Numbered from the stretch's first letter, positions 1 to 7,093 are shown. The stretch: DNA of 10,112 nt from an uncultured Lachnospiraceae bacterium (GCA_947175845.1 CAMWOK010000086.1:1-10112); one strand, 5' to 3'. The notes: generated from the sequence alone by a model not told the origin. Translations and numbers: made by a program.

Positions 1-1124
1 ATCGGCGTCCTGAAATACACGCACTGCCCCACATTTGTCACGCCGCTCATCGCCTCGTCCGCCGCCCTGTAGCAGCTCTCCGTCGCCTTGTCATTCGCCA
101 GCGCAAGTGCCAGGCGCCCGCTCGCGACGGGAGAAAACTGTTTCTTCTGATAAATTACGCCGACGACCGTGTTTGGATAAACGGAGCTGAGTACGCGGTT
201 GATCACCACGGCACCGACTGCAACCTGCCCTTCGTATGGCTCTCCACCGGCCTCACAGTAGATGATGTTCGCCATCAGTTTTCGGTCGCCTTCCTCAAAA
301 ACCACCTCCGAGATATCGCGCCATTTTGAGTTTGCGGCAAGACGTGACTTTGCAAGCTCCTCCTCATACTGCTTCTGGAGTGCCGCAATGTCCTGTTCCT
401 GCGCGTCGAGCATCGACTCGAGCGCGTCGATCGTGGCCTCCGCGTCCGCAATCTGGTTTGTGTAGCTTGACACGTTCGCCGAGGTCTGGCTGACAAGCTG
501 TGCAACTCTGCTCTTCTCTGCCTCCGCCTCCGCTTTCAGGTCATTGAGTGCCGCAAGCTCCTGCCTGAGCCTCTCGCTGGTCTCCTCCACATACGCGCGC
601 GTATCCTGAAACTGCTGCAGCATCTTGCGGTCATACGCATGGATGCGGTCAATATATTCACTCTTATTCAGAAACTCGGAAAAGCTAGAGGACGAAAACA
701 AAATGCCCAGATACCCGTCCGTACCGCCCTGCTCATACATCATCTTAATGCGAAGCTTCATATTCTCGTACTGTTCATCCTGCCTGCGGACCGCCTCCTC
801 AAGCTCAGCCTCCGTCTGAACGATCTGCGATTCCTTCGCAGTGATGTCGGCCTCAATTCCAGCCAGGTTTGTGCTGACCTGCTCGAGGTCATCGTTGAGC
901 GTGCCCAGCTGCCCCAAAAGGGAATTTTTGGTGATTTCCAGGGACTGCATCCTGTCCTCTGTGTCCTCCTTGGCATCCTCCGTCTTTTCCTTTTCCGCCT
1001 TAGCTTTCTGCAGCCGCTCCAAGGTCGTCTCCGCACACACGGGGCGCGACAAACTTCCGGCGGCCATGAAAGACAGCGCTGCTGCGAAAAGTACTGCCGC
1101 CGGCCGTTTATATGATGCTTTCAT
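1..1124 (-). CDS. Secreted coiled-coil cell wall hydrolase with SleB-type catalytic domain (3' end cut off)
   Basis: The first 374 residues are visible; the C-terminus lies beyond the left edge. The start ATG (1124-1122) follows GGAGG and AAGGA on the minus strand. Residues 1-31 form a signal peptide (basic start, Ala-rich core, cleavage near VCA-ET). Residues about 32-262 are charged heptad-like coiled coil, with a break at 130-160 (YEQGGTDGYLG, then a Ser-rich stretch), as in the N-terminal region of CwlO/PcsB-type hydrolases. Residues about 280-374 match the Hydrolase_2 (SleB/CwlJ) family: YCEAGGEPYEGQ with the expected catalytic Glu at 291, then VAVGAVVINRV, PNTV and QFSPV. By family knowledge it would cut peptidoglycan glycan strands outside the cell. 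It lies 20 bp after upp and is probably cotranscribed with it. Whether it acts in vegetative growth or in spores cannot be told. The SleB assignment is firm; only the last few tens of residues should be missing. Confidence 0.88.
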   Translation of the reverse strand, partial: MKASYKRPAAVLFAAALSFMAAGSLSRPVCAETTLERLQKAKAEKEKTEDAKEDTEDRMQSLEITKNSLLGQLGTLNDDLEQVSTNLAGIEADITAKESQIVQTEAELEEAVRRQDEQYENMKLRIKMMYEQGGTDGYLGILFSSSSFSEFLNKSEYIDRIHAYDRKMLQQFQDTRAYVEETSERLRQELAALNDLKAEAEAEKSRVAQLVSQTSANVSSYTNQIADAEATIDALESMLDAQEQDIAALQKQYEEELAKSRLAANSKWRDISEVVFEEGDRKLMANIIYCEAGGEPYEGQVAVGAVVINRVLSSVYPNTVVGVIYQKKQFSPVASGRLALALANDKATESCYRAADEAMSGVTNVGQCVYFRTP

Positions 1125-1144
1125 GAATTCCTTTTTCCTCCACA

Positions 1145-1774
1145 CTATTTTGTGCCGAATATTCTGTCCCCTGCATCCCCCAATCCTGGAACGATATATC
1201 CGTGTTCATTTAATTTTTCATCCACAGCCCCGATGTACAAGTCCACATCCGGGTGATCTTTCTTCATGCGCTCCACCCCTTCCGGCGCGGCGATAATGCA
1301 CATAAAATGAATGTTTTTGCACCCTCTGTCCTTGAGCATCCGGATCGCGGCAGAGGACGATCCCCCTGTGGCGAGCATCGGATCCACCACAAACACTTCC
1401 CGCTGGCTGCAGTCCTCCGGAAGTTTGCAGTAATACTCCACCGGCTCTAAAGTGTCCGGGTCGCGGTAGAGCCCGATATGCCCCACCTTCGCGGCCGGGA
1501 TCAGCTGCAGCATTCCGTCCACCATGCCAAGACCAGCGCGGAGAATCGGCACCACTGCAAGCTTTTTGCCCGCAAGGCCCTTCACTGTCGTGCGGCAGAT
1601 CGGTGTCTCGATCTCCACATCCTCAAGTTTTAGATTTCTGGTAGCCTCATAACAGATAAGATTCGCTATCTCGCTGATCGTCTGCCGGAAATCCTTTGTC
1701 CCAGTCTCTACCTTTCTGATTACTCCTATTTTGTGCTGAATCAGTGGATGATCCATCACCACCACTTTTGCCAT
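1145..1774 (-). CDS. upp: Uracil phosphoribosyltransferase
   Basis: This 209-residue cytoplasmic enzyme makes UMP from uracil and PRPP (pyrimidine salvage). Length equals the usual Firmicutes Upp. Visible landmarks are the N-terminal VVVMDHPLIQHKIG, the VPILRAGLGMVDGM segment at about 75-88, the PRPP-binding loop VVDPMLATGGSS at 129-140, and the C-terminal PGLGDAGDRIFGT, which contributes to uracil binding in this family. The reading frame is open further upstream across rpiB, but the start at MAKVVV is chosen because GGAGGG lies 8 bp before it and because the family begins here. It follows rpiB by 38 bp and should be in the same transcript. All key residues look intact. Confidence 0.97.
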   Translation of the reverse strand: MAKVVVMDHPLIQHKIGVIRKVETGTKDFRQTISEIANLICYEATRNLKLEDVEIETPICRTTVKGLAGKKLAVVPILRAGLGMVDGMLQLIPAAKVGHIGLYRDPDTLEPVEYYCKLPEDCSQREVFVVDPMLATGGSSSAAIRMLKDRGCKNIHFMCIIAAPEGVERMKKDHPDVDLYIGAVDEKLNEHGYIVPGLGDAGDRIFGTK

Positions 1775-1812
1775 GCCGCTTCCCTCCTGTTTTTCTTTGG
1801 AATCTCTCTGTC

Positions 1813-2259
1813 TCAGTTCATCGTCTCTTCCGGCGCCTCGAGCGCCGCCACGCGCCTGCAGTGCTTTTCCTCCCCCGGAAATTCGGTGTTCAAAAAGGTT
1901 TCCACAATGCTGAGCGCAAGGTTGGGACCCACGATGCCGGCGCCGAGCGCAAGCACATTGGCATTGTTGTGCTCCCTCGTGAGCCTTGCGCTCACAGTGT
2001 CGGAGCACAGCGCACAGCGGATTCCCCGCACCTTGTTTGCCGCGATGGAGATACCGATCCCGGTCGTGCAGATCACAATTCCCCGATCGCATTCCCCCGA
2101 TGCAACCGCCCGTGCGACTGCCTGTCCAAACGCAGGATAATCGCAGGATTGTGCGCTGTAACATCCAAAGTCCTTGTACGCCGTGTTCCTCTCGGCAAGA
2201 TAGTTCATCACCTCCTGCTTGAGGCCGTATCCGCCGTGGTCACATCCTATTGCTATCAT
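1813..2259 (-). CDS. rpiB: Ribose-5-phosphate isomerase B (RpiB/LacAB family)
   Basis: This 148-residue protein interconverts ribose 5-phosphate and ribulose 5-phosphate in the pentose phosphate pathway. The N-terminus MIAIGCDHGGYGLK carries the phosphate/sugar-binding DHGG motif. The VICTTGIGISIAANKV stretch carries the expected catalytic Cys at 64 and the anion-hole loop. REHNNANVLALGAG carries the His (97) and Asn (98) used in ring opening in characterised RpiB enzymes. Length fits the family. A strong GGAGGAG lies 7 bp before the ATG. It sits between sua5 (70 bp upstream) and upp (38 bp downstream), an order known from the Bacillus ywlC-ywlF(rpiB)-upp region. A LacA/LacB or allose-isomerase role is less likely, since no sugar catabolism genes are nearby. 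Confidence 0.93.
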   Translation of the reverse strand: MIAIGCDHGGYGLKQEVMNYLAERNTAYKDFGCYSAQSCDYPAFGQAVARAVASGECDRGIVICTTGIGISIAANKVRGIRCALCSDTVSARLTREHNNANVLALGAGIVGPNLALSIVETFLNTEFPGEEKHCRRVAALEAPEETMN

Positions 2260-2329
2260 GTTCTTTCTCCTCCATAAAACCAGCCATTAACTGTAGCCAT
2301 CATCTCTTTTACTCTGTATTATGCACGTA

Positions 2330-3424
2330 TCATACATGTATCACTCTGTGTCCGGCCGCTTTCAGCAGGCGGTTCATGACTGCCTGTCCAAAACCACTGT
2401 CATCAAATGAATCTGCAAAGGACTCCGCATAGATATATGCGATATCCTCGTCGTCAAACTCGCGCAGAAATGTGTAGAGCTGCCTTGCAACCATGGATGC
2501 ATCGCGCCTGCGTCCCGCATTTTTGACGCTGGATGCCTGGTACTGTGACAGAACTTCCTGCGTGCCAATGACACCTGTGCGCGCTCCGCCCGCCTCGCGC
2601 AGCGCCGTTTGCTCATTGATGTAGCGGACCACATTCTGCGGTTCGCCTTCCACAATCACAAGTTCGCCCCTGGGCGCATAATGCCGGTATTTCATGCCGG
2701 GTGCCCTTGGCGCCTGCGTGGATTGACCGTCATAGATTGTCACGTCCATATCCGTCTCCCCGACCACACCGGACAGCATCCGCTGCGTGATATATCCCGG
2801 CCGCAATATGACAGGAATATCCCCTGTCACATCCACGATGGTGGACTCAAGCCCGATCTCCACGCCCTCCGCGTCGATAATCATGTCAATTCTGCCCATC
2901 ATATCCTGCACCACATGCCTTGCGAGGGTGGGACTTGGCTTTCCCGATAGATTTGCGCTCGGTGCGGCCACATAGCCGCCAGCCTTTCTGATAAAAAGAT
3001 TTGCAATCGGATGGCTTGGCATCCGCACTGCCACGGTGTCGAGCCCTCCTGTCGTCTGATAAGGAACAACCTCCGATTTCCGGAAAATCAGGGTGAGCGG
3101 CCCGGGCCAGAATGCCTTGGCAAGCTTTTGCGCTTTTGGTGGTATCCCGCTCACAATCCGGTCGAGATGTGTCATATCCGCAATGTGGACTATCAGCGGA
3201 TTGTCGCAAGGCCGCCCCTTCGCCGCGTATATTTTGCGCGAGGACTCGGAATTCAGCGCATCTCCGCCAAGTCCGTAAACGGTTTCCGTCGGAAATGCGA
3301 CCAGGCCGCCCTGCCTGATGATCCCGCCTGCCAGGGTGAGTTTTCTGTCGATGCTCCCGGGCGGGTCAGACTTCCCTATGGCAACAATTCTGGTCTCTGT
3401 TATGACATCTATTTTTGTCTCCAT
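2330..3424 (-). CDS. sua5: L-threonylcarbamoyladenylate synthase, long Sua5 form
   Basis: This 364-residue enzyme makes threonylcarbamoyl-AMP from threonine, bicarbonate and ATP, the first step of t6A modification of ANN-decoding tRNAs. The YrdC/TsaC domain occupies about residues 28-215: FPTETVYGLGGDA (44-56), KIYAAKGRPCDNPLIVHI (64-81, with the K-x-R substrate motif), PSANLSGKPSPT (155-166) and the ESTIVD stretch near 193. The linker APRAPGMKYRHYAP (238-251) is typical of Sua5 and closes over the active site. Residues about 253-363 form the extra Rossmann-like Sua5 domain absent from short TsaC proteins. The start has a GGAG 12 bp upstream and AAGG next to the ATG. It heads a probable sua5-rpiB-upp unit and lies 114 bp after the amidase gene, in an AT-rich gap with a promoter candidate. 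The symbol ywlC would also apply. Confidence 0.94.
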   Translation of the reverse strand: METKIDVITETRIVAIGKSDPPGSIDRKLTLAGGIIRQGGLVAFPTETVYGLGGDALNSESSRKIYAAKGRPCDNPLIVHIADMTHLDRIVSGIPPKAQKLAKAFWPGPLTLIFRKSEVVPYQTTGGLDTVAVRMPSHPIANLFIRKAGGYVAAPSANLSGKPSPTLARHVVQDMMGRIDMIIDAEGVEIGLESTIVDVTGDIPVILRPGYITQRMLSGVVGETDMDVTIYDGQSTQAPRAPGMKYRHYAPRGELVIVEGEPQNVVRYINEQTALREAGGARTGVIGTQEVLSQYQASSVKNAGRRRDASMVARQLYTFLREFDDEDIAYIYAESFADSFDDSGFGQAVMNRLLKAAGHRVIHV

Positions 3425-3471
3425 CCTTATTATTGCTCCGTTTTTGCCTGTTCATGTTCTAAATATCATAT

Positions 3472-3500
3472 ATTTTAACACATCCACTCGGTTTTATAAA
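3472..3500 (-). promoter_or_regulatory. Candidate SigA promoter for sua5-rpiB-upp
   Basis: On the minus strand an extended -10 (TGTTAAAAT, 3480-3472) has a weak -35 (TTTATA, 3500-3495, four of six consensus bases) 17 bp upstream. A start near 3465 would give a leader of about 40 bases before sua5. It lies in the 114-bp AT-rich gap 3425-3538. No U-tract terminator is visible in that gap, so readthrough from the amidase gene is also possible. Confidence 0.4.
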
Positions 3501-3538
3501 GGTATTCTGTTAAAGTTTTTGTAACATTTCGTCACAAT

Positions 3539-4258
3539 TTAATCGTTTATCACCTGCATGATTCCCATGTAGATCGCCCACGCCACTTTTTCCTGATAAT
3601 CGTCCTGCGTCAGAAGCGCGGCCTCGGTCGGGGTGCTCATGAAGGCGCACTCGACAATCACGATCGGAACCGACGTCTTTTTGAGCAGATAATAGCTGCC
3701 GTTCTCCTTCGCCACGCGCTCTTTTTTGGGCCTGAGCGTCCGGATGAGCTGCGTCTGCAAAATCTTGGCCGCATCCCTGCTTCTGGCTGAATCCTTGTAA
3801 TAAAACACCTGAACACCGCTGACGGAAGCGTCCGGATAGCTGTTCTGGTGGATGCTGACTGCAAGTGCGGGCTTTGCCTCCTCGATGATCGCGAGGCGGT
3901 TCTTCATGTCGCGGACCTTTTTGTTGGAGTCCGTCTCCTTGTACAGCCCGCTGTCGTCCGTCCTGGTCATGACCACATTGATTCCGTTCTCCCGCAGATT
4001 GCGCTCAACCTTGAGGGCGATCGCGAGGTTGATGTCCTTCTCCAGGGCATTGTTGACGCCGATCTTACCCGGGTCGATTCCCCCGTGTCCGGCATCTATC
4101 ACGATTGTGATCTCCTCGCCGTCCTTGAGAAACGCCCTCCTTGTGTGCTCCTCGATCGTACTCACGAACTGCACGGACTCCCGCGCTACCAGGATCATGG
4201 CCAACACCAGCAAAAGTGTCAGGATTTTTGTTGTTTTCCTGCTGCGATCTGCATTCAT
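3539..4258 (-). CDS. cwlD: N-acetylmuramoyl-L-alanine amidase (Amidase_3), CwlD-like
   Basis: This 239-residue membrane-anchored enzyme cleaves the muramic acid to L-alanine bond of peptidoglycan. Residues 1-10 are basic, and 11-25 form one hydrophobic segment that acts as a signal anchor. The catalytic domain starts at VIDAGHGGIDPG. Zinc ligands are His58, Glu73 (LEKDINL) and His137 (SIHQNS). The catalytic Glu is 203 in VECAFMS, where most family members have a Gly and Asn in place of Ala and Thr. The length and the YYLLKKTSVPIVIVE segment fit CwlD, which in spore formers prepares cortex muramic-delta-lactam together with PdaA. A general cell wall amidase is the alternative. The ribosome binding site is poor (no clear GGAGG), unlike its neighbours, which suggests weak or special expression. 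It lies 56 bp after znuB, with a SigE-like promoter candidate in that gap. Confidence 0.82.
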   Translation of the reverse strand: MNADRSRKTTKILTLLLVLAMILVARESVQFVSTIEEHTRRAFLKDGEEITIVIDAGHGGIDPGKIGVNNALEKDINLAIALKVERNLRENGINVVMTRTDDSGLYKETDSNKKVRDMKNRLAIIEEAKPALAVSIHQNSYPDASVSGVQVFYYKDSARSRDAAKILQTQLIRTLRPKKERVAKENGSYYLLKKTSVPIVIVECAFMSTPTEAALLTQDDYQEKVAWAIYMGIMQVIND

Positions 4259-4291
4259 TCCACATACCTACACCGAATTTTTCGTTGGTAT

Positions 4292-4320
4292 ATTCTATGA
4301 AAATGCGCGGCGATTTATGA
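4292..4320 (-). promoter_or_regulatory. Candidate SigE-type sporulation promoter before the CwlD-like gene
   Basis: On the minus strand TCATAAA (4320-4314) and CATAGAAT (4299-4292) are separated by 14 bp. The known SigE consensus in Bacillus is about KMATATT-N14/15-CATACAnT, so five of seven and seven of eight positions agree. The -35-like part overlaps the znuB stop codon. A start near 4285 would leave about 27 bases before the ATG. Recognition is by eye only. Confidence 0.35.
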
Positions 4321-5151
4321 AGCCTTGATTTTTCCGATCAGACAGTTTATGAAAAATACGACAATTTCCGCCGCCACGATCGTCGATCCGACCGGGGTGG
4401 AAAAGAGAATAGACAGTATGATTCCCACGAGTGCGCAGAGCACGGACAAAATGGCTGCGCAGATAACCACGCCCTTAAAATTTTGTATCACGCGCATTGC
4501 GGACAGCGCTGGAAAAATCACCAGAGCGGAGATCAGAAGAGAGCCCACGAGATTCATCGCAAGCACAATAATGACCGCTGTAATCACGGCAATCAGATTG
4601 TTGTACGCGCCGGCTCTCAACCCGGTCGCGCGCGCAAAATTCTCATCGAACGTGACGGCAAAGATGCGGTTGTACAGAAAGATAAACACCGCCACCACAA
4701 TGACGGACATGACTGCGCACAGCCAGACTTCCGCCTTCGTGAGCGTCAATATCGAGGTGGAGCCAAAGAGCGTGCTGCACACATCCCCGGATATGTTCGC
4801 CGATGTGGAGAACAGGTTCATCACAAGATAGCCGACCGCCAGTGAGCCGACGGAGAGCATCGCAATCGCCGCATCGCCGTGTATCCGGGGGTTCTGCCCG
4901 GTTCTTAGGATGAGGATCGCCGCGATGACAGTCACCGTCATCACCACAACCGACGTGCTGCCCAGATCGACGATCGTCGCCACAGCCAGCGCGCCGAATG
5001 CAACGTGCGACAATCCGTCACCGATGTAGGAGAAGCGCTTCAGCACAAGCGTCACGCCGAGCAGCGACGCGCACAGCGCAATCAGAACCCCGACAACCAG
5101 CGCGTACCGCACAAACGGGTAGGACAGATAAAACTGCAGTGTCTGTATCAT
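4315..5151 (-). CDS. znuB: Zinc/manganese-type ABC transporter permease (ABC-3 family)
   Basis: This 278-residue integral membrane protein forms the channel of the metal importer as a dimer. Around eight hydrophobic segments can be seen, roughly at 13-37, 50-62, 66-83, 93-113, 140-160, 184-216, 228-250 and 256-272. Family landmarks include KRFSYIGDGLSHVAFG (38-53) and the cytoplasmic FDENFARATGLRA loop (168-180), which should contact the ATPase. The ATG is 6 bp after the znuC stop, and its ribosome binding site (GAGGAG) lies inside the end of znuC, so the two are translationally close. Metal choice (zinc, manganese or iron) cannot be read from this protein; the operator and the histidine-rich binding protein favour zinc. 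Confidence 0.92.
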   Translation of the reverse strand: MIQTLQFYLSYPFVRYALVVGVLIALCASLLGVTLVLKRFSYIGDGLSHVAFGALAVATIVDLGSTSVVVMTVTVIAAILILRTGQNPRIHGDAAIAMLSVGSLAVGYLVMNLFSTSANISGDVCSTLFGSTSILTLTKAEVWLCAVMSVIVVAVFIFLYNRIFAVTFDENFARATGLRAGAYNNLIAVITAVIIVLAMNLVGSLLISALVIFPALSAMRVIQNFKGVVICAAILSVLCALVGIILSILFSTPVGSTIVAAEIVVFFINCLIGKIKAS

Positions 5152-5157
5152 AAGTTG

Positions 5158-5862
5158 TCATCTCCTCTCTATCATGCTCAGTTCTTTCCAGAACTCACTT
5201 GCGACATACTCCGCTGTCGTCCCGACAAAGGAACGCTCTTTCTCCACATGCAGAATGCGGCCCGCGTACTTCACCGCGGCGTGTATGTCGTGGGATACCA
5301 TGATGATCGTCAGCCCCTCCTGATTTAACTTCTCGATCAGCTGGTAAAACTCTGCTGTCACTTTGGGGTCCAGCCCGGTCACCGGCTCGTCGAGCACGAG
5401 AAGCTCTGTCGACGCGCACAGCGCCCGCGCGAGAAGCACGCGCTGCTGCTGTCCTCCTGAGAGGTTGCGGTAACATGTCTTTCTCAGATCCCAGATATCC
5501 ATGCGCTTCATATTCGCCTGTGCAAGCTGCCGCATCTCCCTGTTATAAAACGGCCGCCACCCGCATTTTGAGAGTGTCCCGGACAGCACGATCTCCCACA
5601 CGGACGCCGGAAAATCTCTCTGGACAAACGTCTGCTGCGGCAGGTAGCCGATGGCGTGCGCTTCCAGCCCGTCGCCGTACACAATGTTTCCCCCCATCAG
5701 GGGCGTGAGACCCAGCAGGGTCTTCATAAGCGTACTTTTTCCAGCACCGTTCTCCCCCACGATACACAGATACTCTCCTTTTTCGATCTCAAAACTGATG
5801 TTCTCAGCCACGGCCGTCCCCTCGTAGCCAAGCGTCAGATTTTCACATTTCAAATATGACAT
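5158..5862 (-). CDS. znuC: Zinc/manganese-type ABC transporter ATP-binding protein
   Basis: This 234-residue peripheral ATPase powers the metal importer at the inner face of the membrane. All motifs are intact: Walker A GENGAGKST (36-44), Q-loop Gln near 76 (YLPQQ), ABC signature LSGGQQQR (134-141), Walker B LLVLDEP (154-160), D-loop GLDP and H-loop His191. FPASVWEIVLSG (84-95) after the Q-loop is typical of the metal-importer subgroup. TAGGAGGT lies 7 bp before the ATG. It follows znuA by 32 bp and precedes znuB by 6 bp. No extension or truncation is seen. Confidence 0.95.
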   Translation of the reverse strand: MSYLKCENLTLGYEGTAVAENISFEIEKGEYLCIVGENGAGKSTLMKTLLGLTPLMGGNIVYGDGLEAHAIGYLPQQTFVQRDFPASVWEIVLSGTLSKCGWRPFYNREMRQLAQANMKRMDIWDLRKTCYRNLSGGQQQRVLLARALCASTELLVLDEPVTGLDPKVTAEFYQLIEKLNQEGLTIIMVSHDIHAAVKYAGRILHVEKERSFVGTTAEYVASEFWKELSMIERR

Positions 5863-5894
5863 GGCGTCTACCTCCTATCCAGTCAGAACTCCCG

Positions 5895-6986
5895 TCAGGG
5901 CTGCCCCAGCGCCTGTCGGAGCACCTTTAGATTTTCCTCCATCGCGTTCAGATAGCTGAGTCCTGAACCAATATCTCTGCGTGAGACGGACTGCAGCGAA
6001 TTCAGCACCAGTATGCGCCGGCTTTTGGCACCCGCGCTCTCGATAATTACCCGCGCGAGCCTGTCATCTGAACCATCCAGCACAATGACACTTCCAAGTT
6101 CCAGCTCCTCTAGTTTGTCCGACAGATATGCAACTGTTTCAAAGCTCGCCTCCGTCTCCGCACTGCACCCGTCAAATGCCGCATAGTAGTCGAGCCCATA
6201 GTCCTCCACAAAGTACCGGAAAGGAAAGCGGTCCGCAAAGAGCAGGGTGTGAAAACGGCCCTCATAGACTGCCTTCGCATACTGTGTGTCAAGCGCGCGC
6301 AGCGCGGCAGTGTACTGATCTTTGTTTCTTCTATATAATGTGGCATTCCCGCTGTCGATCTGTGCAAGCTGCGCGGCGATATACTCCACCAGCGTCTCCG
6401 CGTTTCTTAGCGAGAGCCAGACATGCTCGTCATACCCATGATCCTCCTGATGCGCATGGGGTTCCTGCTGCACTCGGAATTCCTGCTGCTCCCGAACTTC
6501 CTGCTGCTCCTGCGCTTCTCGGGGCTTGTGCCGATCCCGGGATTCCTGCACTTCATGGCCGCTTCCTTCTGCGACATGCTCCTCCGCCACGAGTGCTTCA
6601 CTGACGACTTCCATCATATTGATGACACGCTGATCCGGGTTAACCGCCTCCTTGAGAGCATCATCCACCCATACATCGGACTCCCCGCCTACATAGATGA
6701 ACAGATCACATGCGGAAACCCGCGCAATATCCAGCGCAGACGGCTGAAAATTGTGCAGATCACCGCCCTTGTCCATGAGCAGGGTCAGCGAGATATTTTC
6801 CTCATTTCCCCGGATCAGACGCGCAGTCCAGTCATACTGCGGGTATGTTGTGCAGACAATCTGAATACGGTCGTCGTCCACAGCCGGAACACGCTCTGGC
6901 TCACAGCCTGAGAACATGCACACTGCCGCCACAGCCAGCGCGGCTGCCACTGGTACTTTTTTTCTATATAAAGGATTTCTTTTCAT
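5895..6986 (-). CDS. znuA: Metal-binding lipoprotein of the importer (ZnuA/AdcA type)
   Basis: This 363-residue extracellular lipoprotein should capture zinc and hand it to ZnuB. The start at MKRNPLYRKK is chosen because AAAGGA lies 7-8 bp upstream and a signal sequence follows at once. The frame is open for another 41 codons, but that stretch spans the operator and much of the leader. The lipobox-like MFSGC gives lipid attachment at Cys28. The cluster A-I binding-protein fold is shown by DKGGDLHNFQPS (His78) and DEHVWLS (His188). Between them, residues about 137-183 form a charged, His-containing linker (H137, H144, H153, H177, H179, H183) with three QQE repeats. The usual third His in the HDAFGYF-like motif is replaced by Arg253 in ADRFPFRYF. 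The C-terminal half (SYLNAMEENLKVLRQAL) is typical. It is first gene of the operon, under a consensus promoter with a Zur-like operator. Manganese or another metal remains possible. Confidence 0.9.
   Translation of the reverse strand: MKRNPLYRKKVPVAAALAVAAVCMFSGCEPERVPAVDDDRIQIVCTTYPQYDWTARLIRGNEENISLTLLMDKGGDLHNFQPSALDIARVSACDLFIYVGGESDVWVDDALKEAVNPDQRVINMMEVVSEALVAEEHVAEGSGHEVQESRDRHKPREAQEQQEVREQQEFRVQQEPHAHQEDHGYDEHVWLSLRNAETLVEYIAAQLAQIDSGNATLYRRNKDQYTAALRALDTQYAKAVYEGRFHTLLFADRFPFRYFVEDYGLDYYAAFDGCSAETEASFETVAYLSDKLEELELGSVIVLDGSDDRLARVIIESAGAKSRRILVLNSLQSVSRRDIGSGLSYLNAMEENLKVLRQALGQP
6462..6515 (-). repeat. Three tandem 18-bp repeats inside znuA
   Basis: Three adjacent units begin at 6462, 6480 and 6498 on the plus strand, each starting TTCCTGCTGC. 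On the minus strand they encode the hexapeptides AQEQQE, VREQQE and FRVQQE. They lie in the variable linker between the two conserved histidine motifs and keep the frame. The unit could expand or contract without harming the flanking domains. Confidence 0.85.
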
Positions 6987-7039
6987 CAAACGGTCCTTTC
7001 CAGCTGACATTTTCCATCTGATACACAATTGCGTCTTTA

Positions 7040-7060
7040 AAATGCAAATGATTTGCATTT
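7040..7060. promoter_or_regulatory. Perfect 21-bp palindrome, probable Zur/Fur-family operator for znuACB
   Basis: The left arm AAATGCAAAT and the right arm are exact reverse complements around a single central base (7050). The core TGCAAAT-N-ATTTGCA has the 7-1-7 layout of Zur and Fur sites. The Bacillus Zur site has a similar shape with a different core. It begins 4 bp downstream of the znu -10 box and covers the expected transcription start, an ideal position for repression when zinc is plentiful. Confidence 0.78.
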
Positions 7061-7064
7061 CTAC

Positions 7065-7093
7065 ATTATATACACCCGCTATTTGGTTGTCAA
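7065..7093 (-). promoter_or_regulatory. Consensus SigA promoter of the znuACB operon
   Basis: On the minus strand TTGACA (7093-7088) and TATAAT (7070-7065) are separated by exactly 17 bp, a perfect housekeeping promoter. The start should fall near 7058, inside the palindromic operator, giving a leader of about 72 bases before znuA. A promoter this strong is expected to be held down by a repressor. Confidence 0.85.

Noticed and set aside
1775..2164. Upstream extension of the upp reading frame
   Set aside because: It overlaps rpiB in another frame and lacks family similarity; the internal ATG at 1774 has the ribosome binding site and the expected N-terminus.
2332..2341. Palindrome ATACATGTAT at the end of sua5
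   Set aside because: It is a 10-bp palindrome inside coding sequence with imperfect flanks and no promoter near it; probably chance.
3519..3537. Hairpin TTGTAAC/GTCACAA between the amidase gene and sua5 as a terminator
   Set aside because: The stem is 7 bp with one G-U pair and is mostly A-U; no T-tract follows in the minus direction, so it is not a convincing intrinsic terminator.
6128..6911. Plus-strand open frames opposite znuA, one rich in Leu and Phe like a membrane protein
   Set aside because: The Leu-rich look comes from the CTG-containing 18-bp repeats read backwards; znuA on the other strand explains the sequence.
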